From an uncultured Gammaproteobacteria bacterium (GTDB lineage Bacteria; Pseudomonadota; Gammaproteobacteria; Pseudomonadales; Pseudohongiellaceae), in contig CAJXRP010000008.1 of assembly GCA_913060495.1 (NCBI GenBank), positions 62,001 through 126,000 of the forward strand: a DNA stretch of 64,000 nucleotides. The letters run 5' to 3'. Numbering within the stretch: the first letter of the stretch is position 1; the number at the start of each line of letters is the position of its first letter. The notes beneath the pieces were generated by a model. The model did not search any database and was not told the DNA's origin. It worked only from the letters and a program-made list of their open reading frames with translations. This document shows positions 1 through 8,668 of this stretch, piece after piece. The position numbers were made by a program, and so were the translations under genes.

Positions 1-313
1 GATCTCCATTGACCCGTACAATCCTGTCTCCGCGTTCTATTCCAGCCTGATGTGCTGGATAACCCTCCAGTGACGCGGTAACTAAGAATCCTTCTTCGGC
101 GGCTTGTACCTCGATGCCGATGTGATTCAAGGCAATTCGATCTTTAGCTGTCGCTGCTTGGAATGCCTGTACTAGATAGTATTCGAGCGTATCAGCGGAG
201 AGGCTAGTGTTCTCGCCTTCCTGCGCGGTAGCGAGCGTGGTAAGTAGCGTTGCCGCTGCGCACAGGATTGCACAGAGGGTTCTAATGAGGTGTGGGCGAT
301 CAATTGAAAGCAT
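1..313 (-). CDS. PDZ-domain exported protein, N-terminal part (cut by window start)
   Basis: Reading the minus strand from an ATG at 313-311 gives about 104 open codons running off the window. The start encodes a hydrophobic signal peptide (residues about 8-30, ending near ATAQ), followed by a helical stretch and then the beginning of a PDZ domain. The visible part includes GIEVQAAEEGFLVTASLEG and the typical carboxylate-loop region YPAHQAGIERGDRIVRVNGD. PDZ domains of this type occur in S41 and HtrA-type periplasmic proteases and in PDZ-only scaffolds. The catalytic part, if any, lies outside the window, so the enzyme class cannot be given. The gene starts 3 nt after the stop of the upstream GST gene on the same strand, so the two are probably co-transcribed. 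The reading frame, signal peptide and PDZ signature are seen directly; periplasmic location is inferred. Confidence 0.8.
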   Translation of the reverse strand, partial: MLSIDRPHLIRTLCAILCAAATLLTTLATAQEGENTSLSADTLEYYLVQAFQAATAKDRIALNHIGIEVQAAEEGFLVTASLEGYPAHQAGIERGDRIVRVNGD

Positions 314-316
314 TTT

Positions 317-946
317 TTATTCGACTACTGCCATCGCTCGTTGCGCGGCGGGTCTTTGATAGTGTCGATCTCGCAACGCAATATATTTTTCGGGCACATC
401 AAACTCGAAACGGATTGCCCAATTAAATGTATGTGCGAGCAGAAGGTCGGCGATGCAGAAGCTATTACCGATTGCATACTCGCTGTCTGTCTCTCCTAGC
501 AAATGGTCTAGCGCTCTCACCGCCTTGTCGAATTCAAATTTGGCAGTATCAAACATCGCTGGGATTCTGTACTCCTGAGGTAGCGCAAACATATGCTTGC
601 CCTTGGACCAGAGCGGTTGCTCGAGTTCGGCTAGTATGAAATAGGATAGCTCATCGAGTTTTGCATAGGCGGGTGTGCTTACCTTAGGTAGCAGGCCGGA
701 ATCTGGTGCATTTCGTGCGATGTAATTCACTATCGCGAAACTTTCGGTCAGCACCAGATCACCATCTACCAGCGTAGGTACCTTGCCCTGAACGTTCAGT
801 TCTAGATAGCTGGGGTGCTTGGCGCTATCAGCCTCGCTGCTGTCTGTTCGCAGAGTGGTATTTATATATTCGTAATCGAGCCCGCTCTCTTCCAGTGCCC
901 ATAGAGCGCGAAAAGATCGTGATTGGCCCATGCCATAAAGTTTCAT
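317..946 (-). CDS. Glutathione S-transferase family protein
   Basis: A 209-residue protein of normal GST length. The N-terminal thioredoxin-like domain (about 1-80) begins MKLYGMGQSRSFRALWALEE, with serines at the usual catalytic position, and carries the cis-proline region GKVPTLVDGDLVLTES, where the glutathione-binding ES pair ends the domain. Residues about 90-209 form the all-helical C-terminal domain (AIGNSFCIADLLLAHTFNW is the usual N-capping segment). Members conjugate or reduce with glutathione in the cytoplasm; the substrate cannot be read from sequence. It lies 3 nt upstream of the PDZ gene, and is separated from the lectin-like gene by a clear terminator, so it starts its own transcription unit. 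Confidence 0.88.
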   Translation of the reverse strand: MKLYGMGQSRSFRALWALEESGLDYEYINTTLRTDSSEADSAKHPSYLELNVQGKVPTLVDGDLVLTESFAIVNYIARNAPDSGLLPKVSTPAYAKLDELSYFILAELEQPLWSKGKHMFALPQEYRIPAMFDTAKFEFDKAVRALDHLLGETDSEYAIGNSFCIADLLLAHTFNWAIRFEFDVPEKYIALRDRHYQRPAAQRAMAVVE

Positions 947-965
947 TGGGTATTCTTCCTGTCTT

Positions 966-1004
966 TAAAAAACAAATGGTGTTGTCTTTACGACAACACC
1001 ATTT
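966..1004 (-). terminator. Rho-independent terminator of the lectin-like gene
   Basis: A perfect 13-bp inverted repeat (974-986 with 992-1004, 5-nt loop) is followed on the minus strand by a run of six T (complement of 967-972). It lies 26 nt beyond the stop of the minus-strand gene 1030-1686 and just before the GST start, so it ends that transcript. Confidence 0.9.
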
Positions 1005-1029
1005 GGGGGTGTCACTAAGTTGCTAAAGA

Positions 1030-1686
1030 CTAGTCATTAGCAAAACAGTAGAAATAGCCAGCACCACCTGTTGCTACTAGATCTTCTTGACCGCAGCCTC
1101 TAGAGCCGTGTGCGCTGTTCCAAGACGTTGGATTTGCGCCGCCACCAGTTCTATCGAAGTGACCAACCTGTGCAGAACCCTCGTCATTGCTCGTCCAGTT
1201 GTTGCAGGTGTGGTTAGAGCCATCGTCGATGAGGCGTCCGCTTAGGGATGAGCCGGTTAGGATGTCATGCTGATTGGGGGTATCGCCACGACCATTTACC
1301 ATGTCGCCATTCTCGGTAAGAGAGTTCTCTTTACCTAGCTGCATGAAATCGCTATGCAGGTTATTTAGAGTGCTAGCCACTTCAACGTTATTCGCGTTGT
1401 ACCAGGGACCGAATCCAATTCTCTCTCGAGCATTCACGCGGGGAGAGCGTGCAGTCTCATGGGCGCTTAAATAGGCGACCCAGTTCTTGCCGCGCGATCC
1501 TGCTGCTCTGGCAAGGCTTGCGCAATGTCTATCGGCTCCGCGTAAGCCGCCTAGATTTGCACCATCGCCTGACCCTACGCTGGTAATGAAGAAGCTCATT
1601 GCGTCTTCTGCTGGAACGTATGTTGTGCAACCCGTGGCAGCTGCCGATATTGCGAAAGCGGAAGCTAACATTAGTTTCTTGTTCAT
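1030..1686 (-). CDS. Lectin-like secreted lipoprotein (endostatin/C-type-lectin-like fold)
   Basis: A 218-residue protein with a signal peptide ending in a possible lipobox (AATGC, Cys20), so it is probably an outer-membrane or periplasmic lipoprotein. The rest matches the bacterial proteins usually labelled lectin or DUF1554-like, which share the endostatin/C-type lectin fold. The pattern includes GLRGADRHCASLA near residue 50, the WVAYLS strand, NGRGDTPNQHDILTGS, the CNNWTS segment, and a C-terminal TSWNSAHGSRGCGQEDL...YFYCF with paired cysteines. The family is proposed to bind ligands or sugars; no catalytic residues are known. It lies 48 nt downstream of the PQQ dehydrogenase gene on the same strand and may be co-transcribed with it. 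The family resemblance is from memory of the motif pattern; function is not established. Confidence 0.7.
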   Translation of the reverse strand: MNKKLMLASAFAISAAATGCTTYVPAEDAMSFFITSVGSGDGANLGGLRGADRHCASLARAAGSRGKNWVAYLSAHETARSPRVNARERIGFGPWYNANNVEVASTLNNLHSDFMQLGKENSLTENGDMVNGRGDTPNQHDILTGSSLSGRLIDDGSNHTCNNWTSNDEGSAQVGHFDRTGGGANPTSWNSAHGSRGCGQEDLVATGGAGYFYCFAND

Positions 1687-1734
1687 TGTCCTACTCCTTG
1701 ATTGTGAATTTTCTTATTTAATAGGGTTAACTAA

Positions 1735-3738
1735 TTAATGTGCGCCAGAACTGTCTACCGCTGCGCCGGGCATTGCCATGGCGGTTAGAGTGCTTCCTGT
1801 CTGCAGGATCACGTACTGGTGTCCCTCGTGTGTCCAGGAGCTCATACCATAGCGGCTTGCCGCGGGCACTTCCACTCGTCCTACCTCTTCGCCCGTAGCC
1901 TTGTCGATAGCAAACAGATGGGGAGTTCCAGCACCGTCAACATCGGAATACATCAGCAGATTGGCTGTGGCTACCATAGGCACGGCATTGCCGGTTCCCG
2001 TGTTACCGATATCGATACCTTGCAGCGCTGGGAGATTGGCGATTCGCGCGGGGGTCTCACCCGTTGGAATCATCCAAAGGTGCTCTCCAGTATTCATATC
2101 TATCGCTGTGATTCGGCTATAGGGCGGTTTCCAAAGTGGAATACCTAACGGGTGTCTTGGTGTTGCTCCACCGCGGCCCGCTGCATATTGCGACAATGTC
2201 GTGCCAGTCGGCGCATCGTAGTAAGTGTCGGCTTCTTCGCCCGATACCAGCGGCCTAGCAGAACAACTTGATCTAGATGTGACATACAAAATGCCCGTTG
2301 TAGGATCGGCTACAGAGGGGTGCGTAATATTCACTGCGCCTGATGGGCAGATCATCGCTGAAATTTTGCCCAGCGGATTGTCTCTATGCAGAGGCGGATT
2401 AAACAGTGGTCCTAATTGGTACTCTGCTACAGCAGCGACAGCCTGAGCGCGAATCTCGGGAGTGAAGTCCACCAGTGTATCGAGACTAAGGCCCTGCATA
2501 TCGAATGGAGCAGGCTTCGTTGGAATCGGCTGGGTCGCAGCGAGTTTCTCCCCCGGGACTATCGAGGCAGGAAAGGCTACTTCTTCAATAGGCCAGATTG
2601 GCTCGCCTGTCTCTCTATTGAAGGTGTACACCAAACCTTGTTTCGTCGGCTGCGCCACAATCTTAGTCGGCCCTTGCTCAGTGTTCACGTCCAGCAGAAT
2701 GGGCGCTGTCGGTAGATCGAAGTTCCAGATGTCGTGATGCACGATTTGAAAGTGCCATGCTCGCTCGCCAGTCCTTACATCCAGTGCGATCAAGCTGGTA
2801 CCGTAGAGGTTGTCACCGGGGTGATGGCCACCGTAGTAGTCGATAGTCACTCCATTCGTTGGGATATAGACCAGACCCAGTTCAGGGTCAGCAGAAATAG
2901 GTGCCCACGATGAGATGTCGCCTGTGTACTGCCAAGCATCGTTTTCCCAAGTCTCATGTCCGTATTCGCCCGGCTGTGGAATCACATTGAACTTCCAAAG
3001 GAACTCGCCAGTACGCGCATCGTAGCCCAACATGTCGCCGGGCACGTTTTCTATCCTAGATTGGTTGTATCCCTGCTCAGCTGAATTGCCGACGATAACT
3101 ACATCGTTCACAACCAATGGTGGCGAAGAGGAGGTGATGTAACCTCGCTCCAAGGGGATGCCCTTATAAGGATCATAAGGGTGACCCAGATCTGCCAGCA
3201 GATCGACTACACCGGTGTCAGGAAAGCCATCAATAGGTACCGGGCTGCCGAATCCATCCAGTGGGGCACCGGTTTCTGCATCGAGTGCTGTCAGGAAGAA
3301 TCCCGGAGAGATGATATAAATGATGTCTTTGCCATCGACCTGACCGAAGCCTACGCCCTTGCCGTAGTCAGCCCGCATCGAGTATTGATAACGCTCGGTG
3401 TCCGGTTCGCGGTAGGACCAGATTGTTTCGCCGGTCTTAGGATCAATTGCAACGACGTGGCGACGCGCGCCTGCAACTGTGTACATGCGGCCATTGATAT
3501 AACTTGGTGTCGAACGGCCACTCTGGGCTTGAAAGCTGGAGCCGTCCCATTGCCAGGCCACTTCTAATTCGCTGAAATTTTCAGCGGTAATTTCTTCAGA
3601 GGGTGAGAAGCGCGTGTGAGCAAAGTCATTGCCGAGTGTTGTCCATTCGACGGTATCTTGTTGGGCGCTGGCCACTGTCGCTAGAGACGCTAGAAGCAGG
3701 CTCGCCGAAGTACTCAATAGTTGGCGTATTCTTATCAT
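1735..3738 (-). CDS. Soluble periplasmic PQQ-dependent dehydrogenase
   Basis: A 667-residue quinoprotein with a cleavable signal peptide (residues 1-25, ending ATVASAQ). The mature protein is an eight-bladed beta-propeller of the glucose/alcohol dehydrogenase type. Repeated tryptophan-docking strands such as GETIWSY, GEFLWKF and GERAWHF are visible, and the family motif VHHDIWNFDLP lies near residue 331. PQQ bound in the barrel centre oxidises sugars or alcohols in the periplasm and passes electrons to ubiquinone or cytochrome c. There is no membrane anchor and no CxxCH, so a separate acceptor is needed. The substrate is unknown. The downstream lectin-like lipoprotein could be a partner. It is one of four PQQ-type propellers in this window; no pqqA-E genes are present here. 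Confidence 0.85.
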   Translation of the reverse strand: MIRIRQLLSTSASLLLASLATVASAQQDTVEWTTLGNDFAHTRFSPSEEITAENFSELEVAWQWDGSSFQAQSGRSTPSYINGRMYTVAGARRHVVAIDPKTGETIWSYREPDTERYQYSMRADYGKGVGFGQVDGKDIIYIISPGFFLTALDAETGAPLDGFGSPVPIDGFPDTGVVDLLADLGHPYDPYKGIPLERGYITSSSPPLVVNDVVIVGNSAEQGYNQSRIENVPGDMLGYDARTGEFLWKFNVIPQPGEYGHETWENDAWQYTGDISSWAPISADPELGLVYIPTNGVTIDYYGGHHPGDNLYGTSLIALDVRTGERAWHFQIVHHDIWNFDLPTAPILLDVNTEQGPTKIVAQPTKQGLVYTFNRETGEPIWPIEEVAFPASIVPGEKLAATQPIPTKPAPFDMQGLSLDTLVDFTPEIRAQAVAAVAEYQLGPLFNPPLHRDNPLGKISAMICPSGAVNITHPSVADPTTGILYVTSRSSCSARPLVSGEEADTYYDAPTGTTLSQYAAGRGGATPRHPLGIPLWKPPYSRITAIDMNTGEHLWMIPTGETPARIANLPALQGIDIGNTGTGNAVPMVATANLLMYSDVDGAGTPHLFAIDKATGEEVGRVEVPAASRYGMSSWTHEGHQYVILQTGSTLTAMAMPGAAVDSSGAH

Positions 3739-3983
3739 TATTAGTTCCTCTTATTGGGGAAGCGATACTTGATAAACTATTTCGCTAAGTTGTCATGCTA
3801 GAGCCTTCTCTTTGGTATAAAGGCCAGCAAATACTGCTCCTGAGAGTAACTCAGCTCCTGCATTTTGTCATGTAACATTGCCCTGTTGACGGGCAGTGGA
3901 GGAGATTTTGCAGCCTCTAGCGGGAAAGTGTAGGAAGGTACCCGGAGAGAGTCGAATTGTGACGCTGCAACTGCAGCAATTCC

Positions 3984-4292
3984 TTACTCTAATCCAGAGT
4001 AGTCTACTTCGATGTCGGATACATAGACGGTGGACTGACTGATCGCCTTCTGCCTGAGAGTGGATAGCGCAAGCAGCCTGTCGTCGCTTCGGTAGCGATC
4101 AAACGTATCGTGATCCGGAAATTTTAAGAGGTGAACTTCATCCACATTCGGCGTCTGCTTGGATGAAGTCTTGGGTCGAAAGGCTACGTCTATTCCGCCG
4201 CCATAAGAATTCATGATGGCTGCTGCCTGCCGCTCAAACTGATCAAACGCCTCGGGGTCGCGAATTGTGAGTAGGGCTATTATGGTGATCAT
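3984..4292 (-). CDS. DUF1330-like small ferredoxin-fold protein
   Basis: A 102-residue cytoplasmic protein with the pattern of the DUF1330/antibiotic-biosynthesis-monooxygenase-like dimeric alpha-beta fold. It has an N-terminal strand ITIIALLTIRD, a helix containing FDQFERQAAAIMNSYGG, a central strand DEVHLLKFPDHDTFDRY and a C-terminal helix SDDRLLALSTLRQKAI. Proteins of this fold are often small-molecule binding or cofactor-free monooxygenase-like, but most have no assigned reaction. It has no signal peptide. It is separated from the PQQ dehydrogenase by about 245 nt and is probably transcribed alone. Confidence 0.65.
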   Translation of the reverse strand: MITIIALLTIRDPEAFDQFERQAAAIMNSYGGGIDVAFRPKTSSKQTPNVDEVHLLKFPDHDTFDRYRSDDRLLALSTLRQKAISQSTVYVSDIEVDYSGLE

Positions 4293-4689
4293 GAATTTTT
4301 CGTCTAAGGAAATGAAAGGAGCTGCTGTCCAACTCTTTTAGGAAGAATTGTGAGCAGAGGCTCTCTAGTCAGTGTTCTGTACTCGCTATTGATACTAAAG
4401 AGTGTCGATAGAAGTTACCACTGGCGCTTCGTTATTGATGACCCGATTAAACCTAGTTAGGTGGTCAATGACGATTGGGATTTAGAGATATAGGGTCTTA
4501 AGCGGCATGTATCAAAATTTCACACTCGATGTCGCGTTGAATGCTGAAATAGATAATAATATTAAAAACAAAGGCTTATATAAAAACTGAGTGAATTGAA
4601 TTAGTCTGTTGCCCAATGGGCGAGCTGATTCAGTGTCGATTCAGGTCAATCGAGTTATAAACACTGCAAATTAGTAGAATTAAAAGACT
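4293..4689. other. Divergent intergenic region, no gene seen
   Basis: About 400 nt between divergently transcribed genes. The right half (4530-4690) is distinctly AT-rich with A/T runs around 4540-4590, as expected for promoters of the TPR gene. I see no open frame of coding quality on either strand and no clear -35/-10 pair. Confidence 0.6.
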
Positions 4690-5799
4690 ATGAAAACAGC
4701 AGATAGCAGATGGGCAATTTTCATCGCCAACAAGTCGTGGCGGATTTGGCTGCCCGTGGCATTCGCTGTTTTTGTCATTTCTCTTAGTCCCACCTTTGCG
4801 CAAACTCAGAACCAGGTTGGGGATGAGGAGTTCGACCCTACTGTGGCTATAGAGGCTGCTGAGGATGACTTACGTAGCGAGCAAGAAAAAGCTCGCGAGG
4901 TGGATATAGCGCGAGAGTTAAACCTGCGCCGACAGGCAATCGATCAAATGCAGGGCAACCAGGGAATTTATGCTCCACAGTTGCAAGAGGCTTACGGTGA
5001 CCTGGCAGCACTCTACGTGGAGATAGAAGACTTTGACTCGGCGATCACGGTCTATACCGATGCGCTGCAGATTAGTCGAATCAATACCGGGCTCTATAGC
5101 GACCAGCAATTACCCATTATTTCCTCTCTGATTGAAAGCAATAGTGCGCTGCGCAATTGGCAAGAAACCGATGATCTACATGAACTGCGCTACCATATTA
5201 GCAGTCGCTTGTATGAGCTAGGTGATAGGGCTTATCTAGAGGAGGCGGAGAATTATGGTGCCTGGAAATTACGTCTGTTGCGACAGAATCTTCTCGATCT
5301 AAGTTACCGAGCCTACTCAAGTAATGCCGAAGACCTCAGCCGTTTTTATGAGCGACTCTTAGAGAATCTTGAGCTGCAAACAGGCACTAGACAGGAGGAT
5401 TTGATTGGTGTGCTCAGTGGTAAGTCTGAAACAGATTTGGTTTTGGCAAGAGCAATAGCCAGCACACCCTATACCGCGTTCGAGGGAACCGTAAGTCGAT
5501 ACATCAATCAGCAGCGTTGCCGCAATGTGCGAAATAGCTCGGGACAGATTGTTAGGGAATGCGTCAATGTTCAGGTGGAGAATCCACGCTACCGTCAATC
5601 GCAGGTGGAGGCGAAGCGGTTCGCCATGAATCGTCGTACCAGAGCGGTACAGGAATCCATCGACAGGCTGAAACAAATTTACCAGCACAGCTCTGACCTT
5701 GGCCGGGTGGAGCGGGCTGATTTAGAGGCTCAGATCGCTGAGCTAGAGACAGCGAATTCGCAACTACTTATGCAGTCTCGGTCGCGTCGACTATTCTAG
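4690..5799 (+). CDS. Exported tetratricopeptide-repeat protein, function unknown
   Basis: A 369-residue protein with a long N-terminal region and hydrophobic signal segment (residues about 19-37, ending SPTFAQ). The mature part begins with an acidic stretch. Helical repeats follow at about 95-140, with TPR-like spacing (APQLQEAYGDLAALYVEIED followed by FDSAITVYTDALQIS). A long charged helical region follows, ending in a coiled coil (about 325-365, RADLEAQIAELETANSQLLM). A CxNVRNSSGQIVRECVNV segment could form a disulfide. TPR proteins are adaptors, so it probably scaffolds an envelope complex, but no partner is indicated by the neighbours. No good Shine-Dalgarno precedes the ATG. Confidence 0.7.
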   Translation: MKTADSRWAIFIANKSWRIWLPVAFAVFVISLSPTFAQTQNQVGDEEFDPTVAIEAAEDDLRSEQEKAREVDIARELNLRRQAIDQMQGNQGIYAPQLQEAYGDLAALYVEIEDFDSAITVYTDALQISRINTGLYSDQQLPIISSLIESNSALRNWQETDDLHELRYHISSRLYELGDRAYLEEAENYGAWKLRLLRQNLLDLSYRAYSSNAEDLSRFYERLLENLELQTGTRQEDLIGVLSGKSETDLVLARAIASTPYTAFEGTVSRYINQQRCRNVRNSSGQIVRECVNVQVENPRYRQSQVEAKRFAMNRRTRAVQESIDRLKQIYQHSSDLGRVERADLEAQIAELETANSQLLMQSRSRRLF

Positions 5800-5985
5800 A
5801 ATCCGCTGTATCTCAGGCCTGACTGTAGCTTTCAAAAACCCTTTTAGATCCAGACACCACCAGTTGTCGTATTTAGAGGGGGTTTGGTTCCAGTTTTACT
5901 GGATAATACTCGACACAAAGTGTTCAATGGAGCTGTCCCGTGGCGCTTCCGCGCTCAGGGCTGTATTAAACAACCGGAGGAGATT

Positions 5986-6528
5986 ATGTCTCAATTTGTT
6001 AATCGACTAACTCGGCTTACGCTGGCTGCGCTTTTAGCGGCCGTCGCGCTGGGAAGTCAATTTGCTGCCGCATTGGAAGTGGGCGATAAAGCGCCTGATT
6101 TCTCACTGCAGGCATCGGATGGCCAGACCTACAGCATGTCCCAGTTCTTGGGCGAGAAGCCTGTAGTAATAGCCTTTTTTCCTAAAGCCTTTACCGGCGG
6201 ATGAACTATGCAATGCAAAGCGCTGCGTGACAGTGCTAGAGAAATTGAAAGTTTTGACGTTGCTTACTTCATGGCTAGTGTTGACACCCTAGAAGACAAT
6301 ACCGCCTTCGCTGAAGAGCATGCGGCTGGTTTTCCAATCCTTGCAGATCCTGAGAAGGAGATGACAAGTGATTACGGTGTGTTAATGGGAGCTGGTTTCG
6401 CTAATCGTTGGACCTATTACATTGGTGCCGACGGAACTATCTTAAAGATAGACAAAGAGACCAAGCCAGCAACGGCAGGCAAGGACTTAACCCGCACGAT
6501 GGAAGAGTTGGGTTTTCCTAAAGTATAA
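5986..6528 (+). CDS. Periplasmic selenocysteine peroxiredoxin (in-frame UGA at codon 73)
   Basis: A 180-residue AhpC/TSA-family peroxiredoxin read through an in-frame TGA at 6202-6204. The start is ATG 5986, with GGAGG at 5976-5980, five bases upstream. Residues 1-28 are a signal peptide, so it acts outside the cytoplasm. The mature domain has KAPDFSLQASDGQTYSMSQF, then FFPKAFTGG-Sec-TMQCKALRDSA. The UGA falls exactly where the peroxidatic cysteine is expected, and a cysteine four residues later may resolve the selenenic acid. Both halves (before and after the UGA) align with one peroxiredoxin, including the C-terminal part VLMGAGFANRWTYYIGADGTILKID. A SECIS-like hairpin follows the UGA. It would reduce peroxides with a Sec nucleophile. 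A strong terminator follows at 6563. Pseudogene or sequencing error is much less likely. Confidence 0.88.
6219..6237 (+). promoter_or_regulatory. SECIS element for UGA decoding in the peroxiredoxin
   Basis: Six pairs join 6219-6224 to 6232-6237 (one G-U), extended by a G-C pair (6225/6231) that closes a CGUGA loop at 6226-6230. The loop begins 21 nt after the UGA and has G in its second position followed by U. This fits the published bacterial SECIS pattern of a small G-containing apical loop 16-37 nt downstream of UGA, recognised by SelB. Confidence 0.72.
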
Positions 6529-6562
6529 GTTCACGCTCGAAGTATTCGTGAATGAGAAAACG

Positions 6563-6596
6563 AAACCCGAATGTCTTACGGCATTCGGGTTTTTTT
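6563..6596 (+). terminator. Rho-independent terminator after the selenoperoxiredoxin gene
   Basis: An 11-bp stem (6563-6573 with 6582-6592) is followed by an unbroken T run to 6596. It lies 35 nt after the stop codon of the peroxiredoxin, showing that this gene is a complete monocistronic unit ending beyond the second half of the UGA-interrupted frame. Confidence 0.9.
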
Positions 6597-6772
6597 GTGC
6601 GTAGGCAGAGCAGCTGGCCATCCGCAGGTCTAGAAACCGTGTTCGAATTAAGGCAATTCGTGGCAATAGACTGACGTAGGTATGCGCCGTGTTGTAGCCA
6701 GTCGGGTGCTGTGACAAAATGCGCCAGAGTATATCCCTCACTTGCAGTAAAACACACATACGGAGTGTTTCC

Positions 6773-7651
6773 ATGTCAAAACTTGGCCTTTGGGTAGTCG
6801 CGGCCATCGCCGTGTTTACGCTATTGTATTTAGTCTACCTGGCAGCCACTTTTGAGGCGCCTACCGGCACTACGACCGTAATTGTGCCAGCGAATAATGC
6901 GCAGCCAGTTGCTGAACCTGCACCGATTATCACGCCGACTTTGCCCCAGACGCGGTTGCCGCCTCGGCAAGAGCCGCCAGCCGTTGCTGCTGCGCCCGTA
7001 ATCATCGATGCTCCAGTGGCGGTGGAAATCGTAGAACCGCTTATCGAAGAACTACCGACTGATCTCGTTGAATTACCTAGCCTTAATAATAGTGATGAAT
7101 TTGTATTTGAAGGTTTGCGTGCGCTACAAAATGGTGCCGCGCTAATTCGAGTGTTGGCTGATGAGCAGCTCATACGCAGTATCGTCGTGTTCGTCGATAA
7201 TATTAGCCGAGGTGAATTTCCACAGAATGGCTTGCCCTACAAGCGCATAGGACAGGAAATGTCTGTGCGCAATATCGACGAGAACCTGTTCGTGATGGAA
7301 GCGAATTCCCATGATCGTTTTAACCAAATCATAGATACCTTTGTGGCTGTTGATGCTGATCAGGCATTGGTTCTCTATCGAACCCTACAGCCTTTATTTC
7401 AGCAAGCCTACGCTGAGATCGGGTCTAGGAATGTCAACTTTGATGACACGCTGCGCTCGGCGATAAACGCTGTGCTGCGATCATCAAATGTCGAGGGTCC
7501 TTATCAGTTAGTTAAGCCTTCAGTTATGTTTCTTTATGCAGACGCTAACATCGAAAACATGGATGAAATGCAGAAGCAGTTAATTCGCATTGGTCCGGAA
7601 AACACAGAAAAGCTAAAAGCCAAGCTGCGACAATTTTCGGCTCAATTGTAG
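6773..7651 (+). CDS. DUF3014 membrane-anchored protein
   Basis: A 292-residue protein starting at ATG 6773, behind CGGAGTG at 6761-6767. Residues about 5-27 form one transmembrane helix with a short cytoplasmic N-terminus. A proline/alanine-rich linker follows (about 35-90). The C-terminal domain (about 100-290) has the DUF3014 pattern: LPSLNNSDEFVFEGLRAL, LIRSIVVFVDNISRGEFP, a tyrosine-rich middle with QQAYAEIG, and the end MQKQLIRIGPENTEKLKAKL. Members are widespread in Gammaproteobacteria, with no known reaction. The topology puts the domain in the periplasm. It precedes sseA by 38 nt and may share its transcript. Confidence 0.8.
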   Translation: MSKLGLWVVAAIAVFTLLYLVYLAATFEAPTGTTTVIVPANNAQPVAEPAPIITPTLPQTRLPPRQEPPAVAAAPVIIDAPVAVEIVEPLIEELPTDLVELPSLNNSDEFVFEGLRALQNGAALIRVLADEQLIRSIVVFVDNISRGEFPQNGLPYKRIGQEMSVRNIDENLFVMEANSHDRFNQIIDTFVAVDADQALVLYRTLQPLFQQAYAEIGSRNVNFDDTLRSAINAVLRSSNVEGPYQLVKPSVMFLYADANIENMDEMQKQLIRIGPENTEKLKAKLRQFSAQL

Positions 7652-7689
7652 TTGCTTGATTTGTACTAAATAATTTTACAGGCTAACTA

Positions 7690-8541
7690 ATGCTACAACT
7701 TCCATCTCCACTCGTTGACGTCAATTGGTTATACGACAACCTGCAAGCTGCAGAGTTGATAGTTTTAGATGCATCGGTTCCTCCAGTGGTGCCGGGCTAC
7801 GAATCTCTTAATAGCGAAGATGGTTTTCAGGCCATTTCTGGTGCGCGGCGCTTCGACTACGACACAAAGATCTGCAAACAAGATTCTTCCCTGCCGCATA
7901 TGATGCCTGGAGCAGAGTTGTTTCAGGAAGAAGTGCGCAAGCTCGGTATAAATAGTAATAGCGTCATCGTGATCTATGACGACGTCGGACTGTATTCGAG
8001 TCCCCGTGCTTGGTGGATGCTTCGCGCTATGGGTCATGTTCAAGTTGCTGTTCTGGATGGCGGTTTACGCGCATGGATTGCTGCCGGTCTTGCTACAGTC
8101 GATAGTCTGCAGTTGGGCTCGGCGGTGGGGGATTTTGAAGCTAGCTATGATGAAGAGACATTCTGTGACTTCAGTGTTGTTCTGTCGGCTTTGGATGATT
8201 CAAACTGTGCGATTCTTGATGCGCGTTCCAAGGGCAGATTCTATGGAACGGCTCCGGAACCGCGAGCGGGCATTCGCGGCGGTCATATGCCTAATGCGCA
8301 GAATTTGCCCTTCCCCGAGCTATTGAACGAAGGCAAGATGAAGCCAGTTGCAGAATTGCGTGAAATTTTCAATGCATTCCTCACAGACGATACGCGGCTA
8401 ATCACTAGCTGTGGTTCGGGTCTTACCGCTTGCATTCTCACCTTTGCGGCTTATCTTGCTGGTTATCGTAATTTGTCTGTCTATGATGGTTCCTGGATAG
8501 AGTGGGGAGCCCCTTCAAAACTCCCCGTAGTTACTGGCTAG
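7690..8541 (+). CDS. sseA: 3-mercaptopyruvate/thiosulfate sulfurtransferase
   Basis: A 283-residue two-domain rhodanese. The N-terminal inactive domain (about 1-140) contains IVIYDDVGLYSSPRAWWMLRAMGH, and the catalytic domain (about 160-283) carries Cys241 in CGSGLTA. The CG-S/T-G-x-T loop is the 3-mercaptopyruvate-type rather than the CRxGxR loop of thiosulfate sulfurtransferase. The interdomain FYGTAPEPRAGIRGGHMPNA segment is also typical. It transfers sulfane sulfur to thiols or cyanide in the cytoplasm, linking cysteine breakdown to sulfur trafficking. No signal peptide is present. Length and motif order are canonical. Confidence 0.9.
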   Translation: MLQLPSPLVDVNWLYDNLQAAELIVLDASVPPVVPGYESLNSEDGFQAISGARRFDYDTKICKQDSSLPHMMPGAELFQEEVRKLGINSNSVIVIYDDVGLYSSPRAWWMLRAMGHVQVAVLDGGLRAWIAAGLATVDSLQLGSAVGDFEASYDEETFCDFSVVLSALDDSNCAILDARSKGRFYGTAPEPRAGIRGGHMPNAQNLPFPELLNEGKMKPVAELREIFNAFLTDDTRLITSCGSGLTACILTFAAYLAGYRNLSVYDGSWIEWGAPSKLPVVTG

Positions 8542-8668
8542 CAGCCGCCAGTTGCGGTATAAAAACGCATGTCGTCGCCCTTGCTTGGGTTGTGTAACTA
8601 CCCCCCTTGGGATTGCATGGCAGCAATGTGATTCAAGCGATTAGAATAAGAAGCGCGGAGTAGCTAGT

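Noticed and set aside
5986-6528. Interpretation of the peroxiredoxin as a pseudogene broken by a nonsense mutation
   Set aside because: The TGA is exactly at the redox position, the second half is uneroded, and a SECIS-like hairpin follows; the same pattern recurs at 24039.
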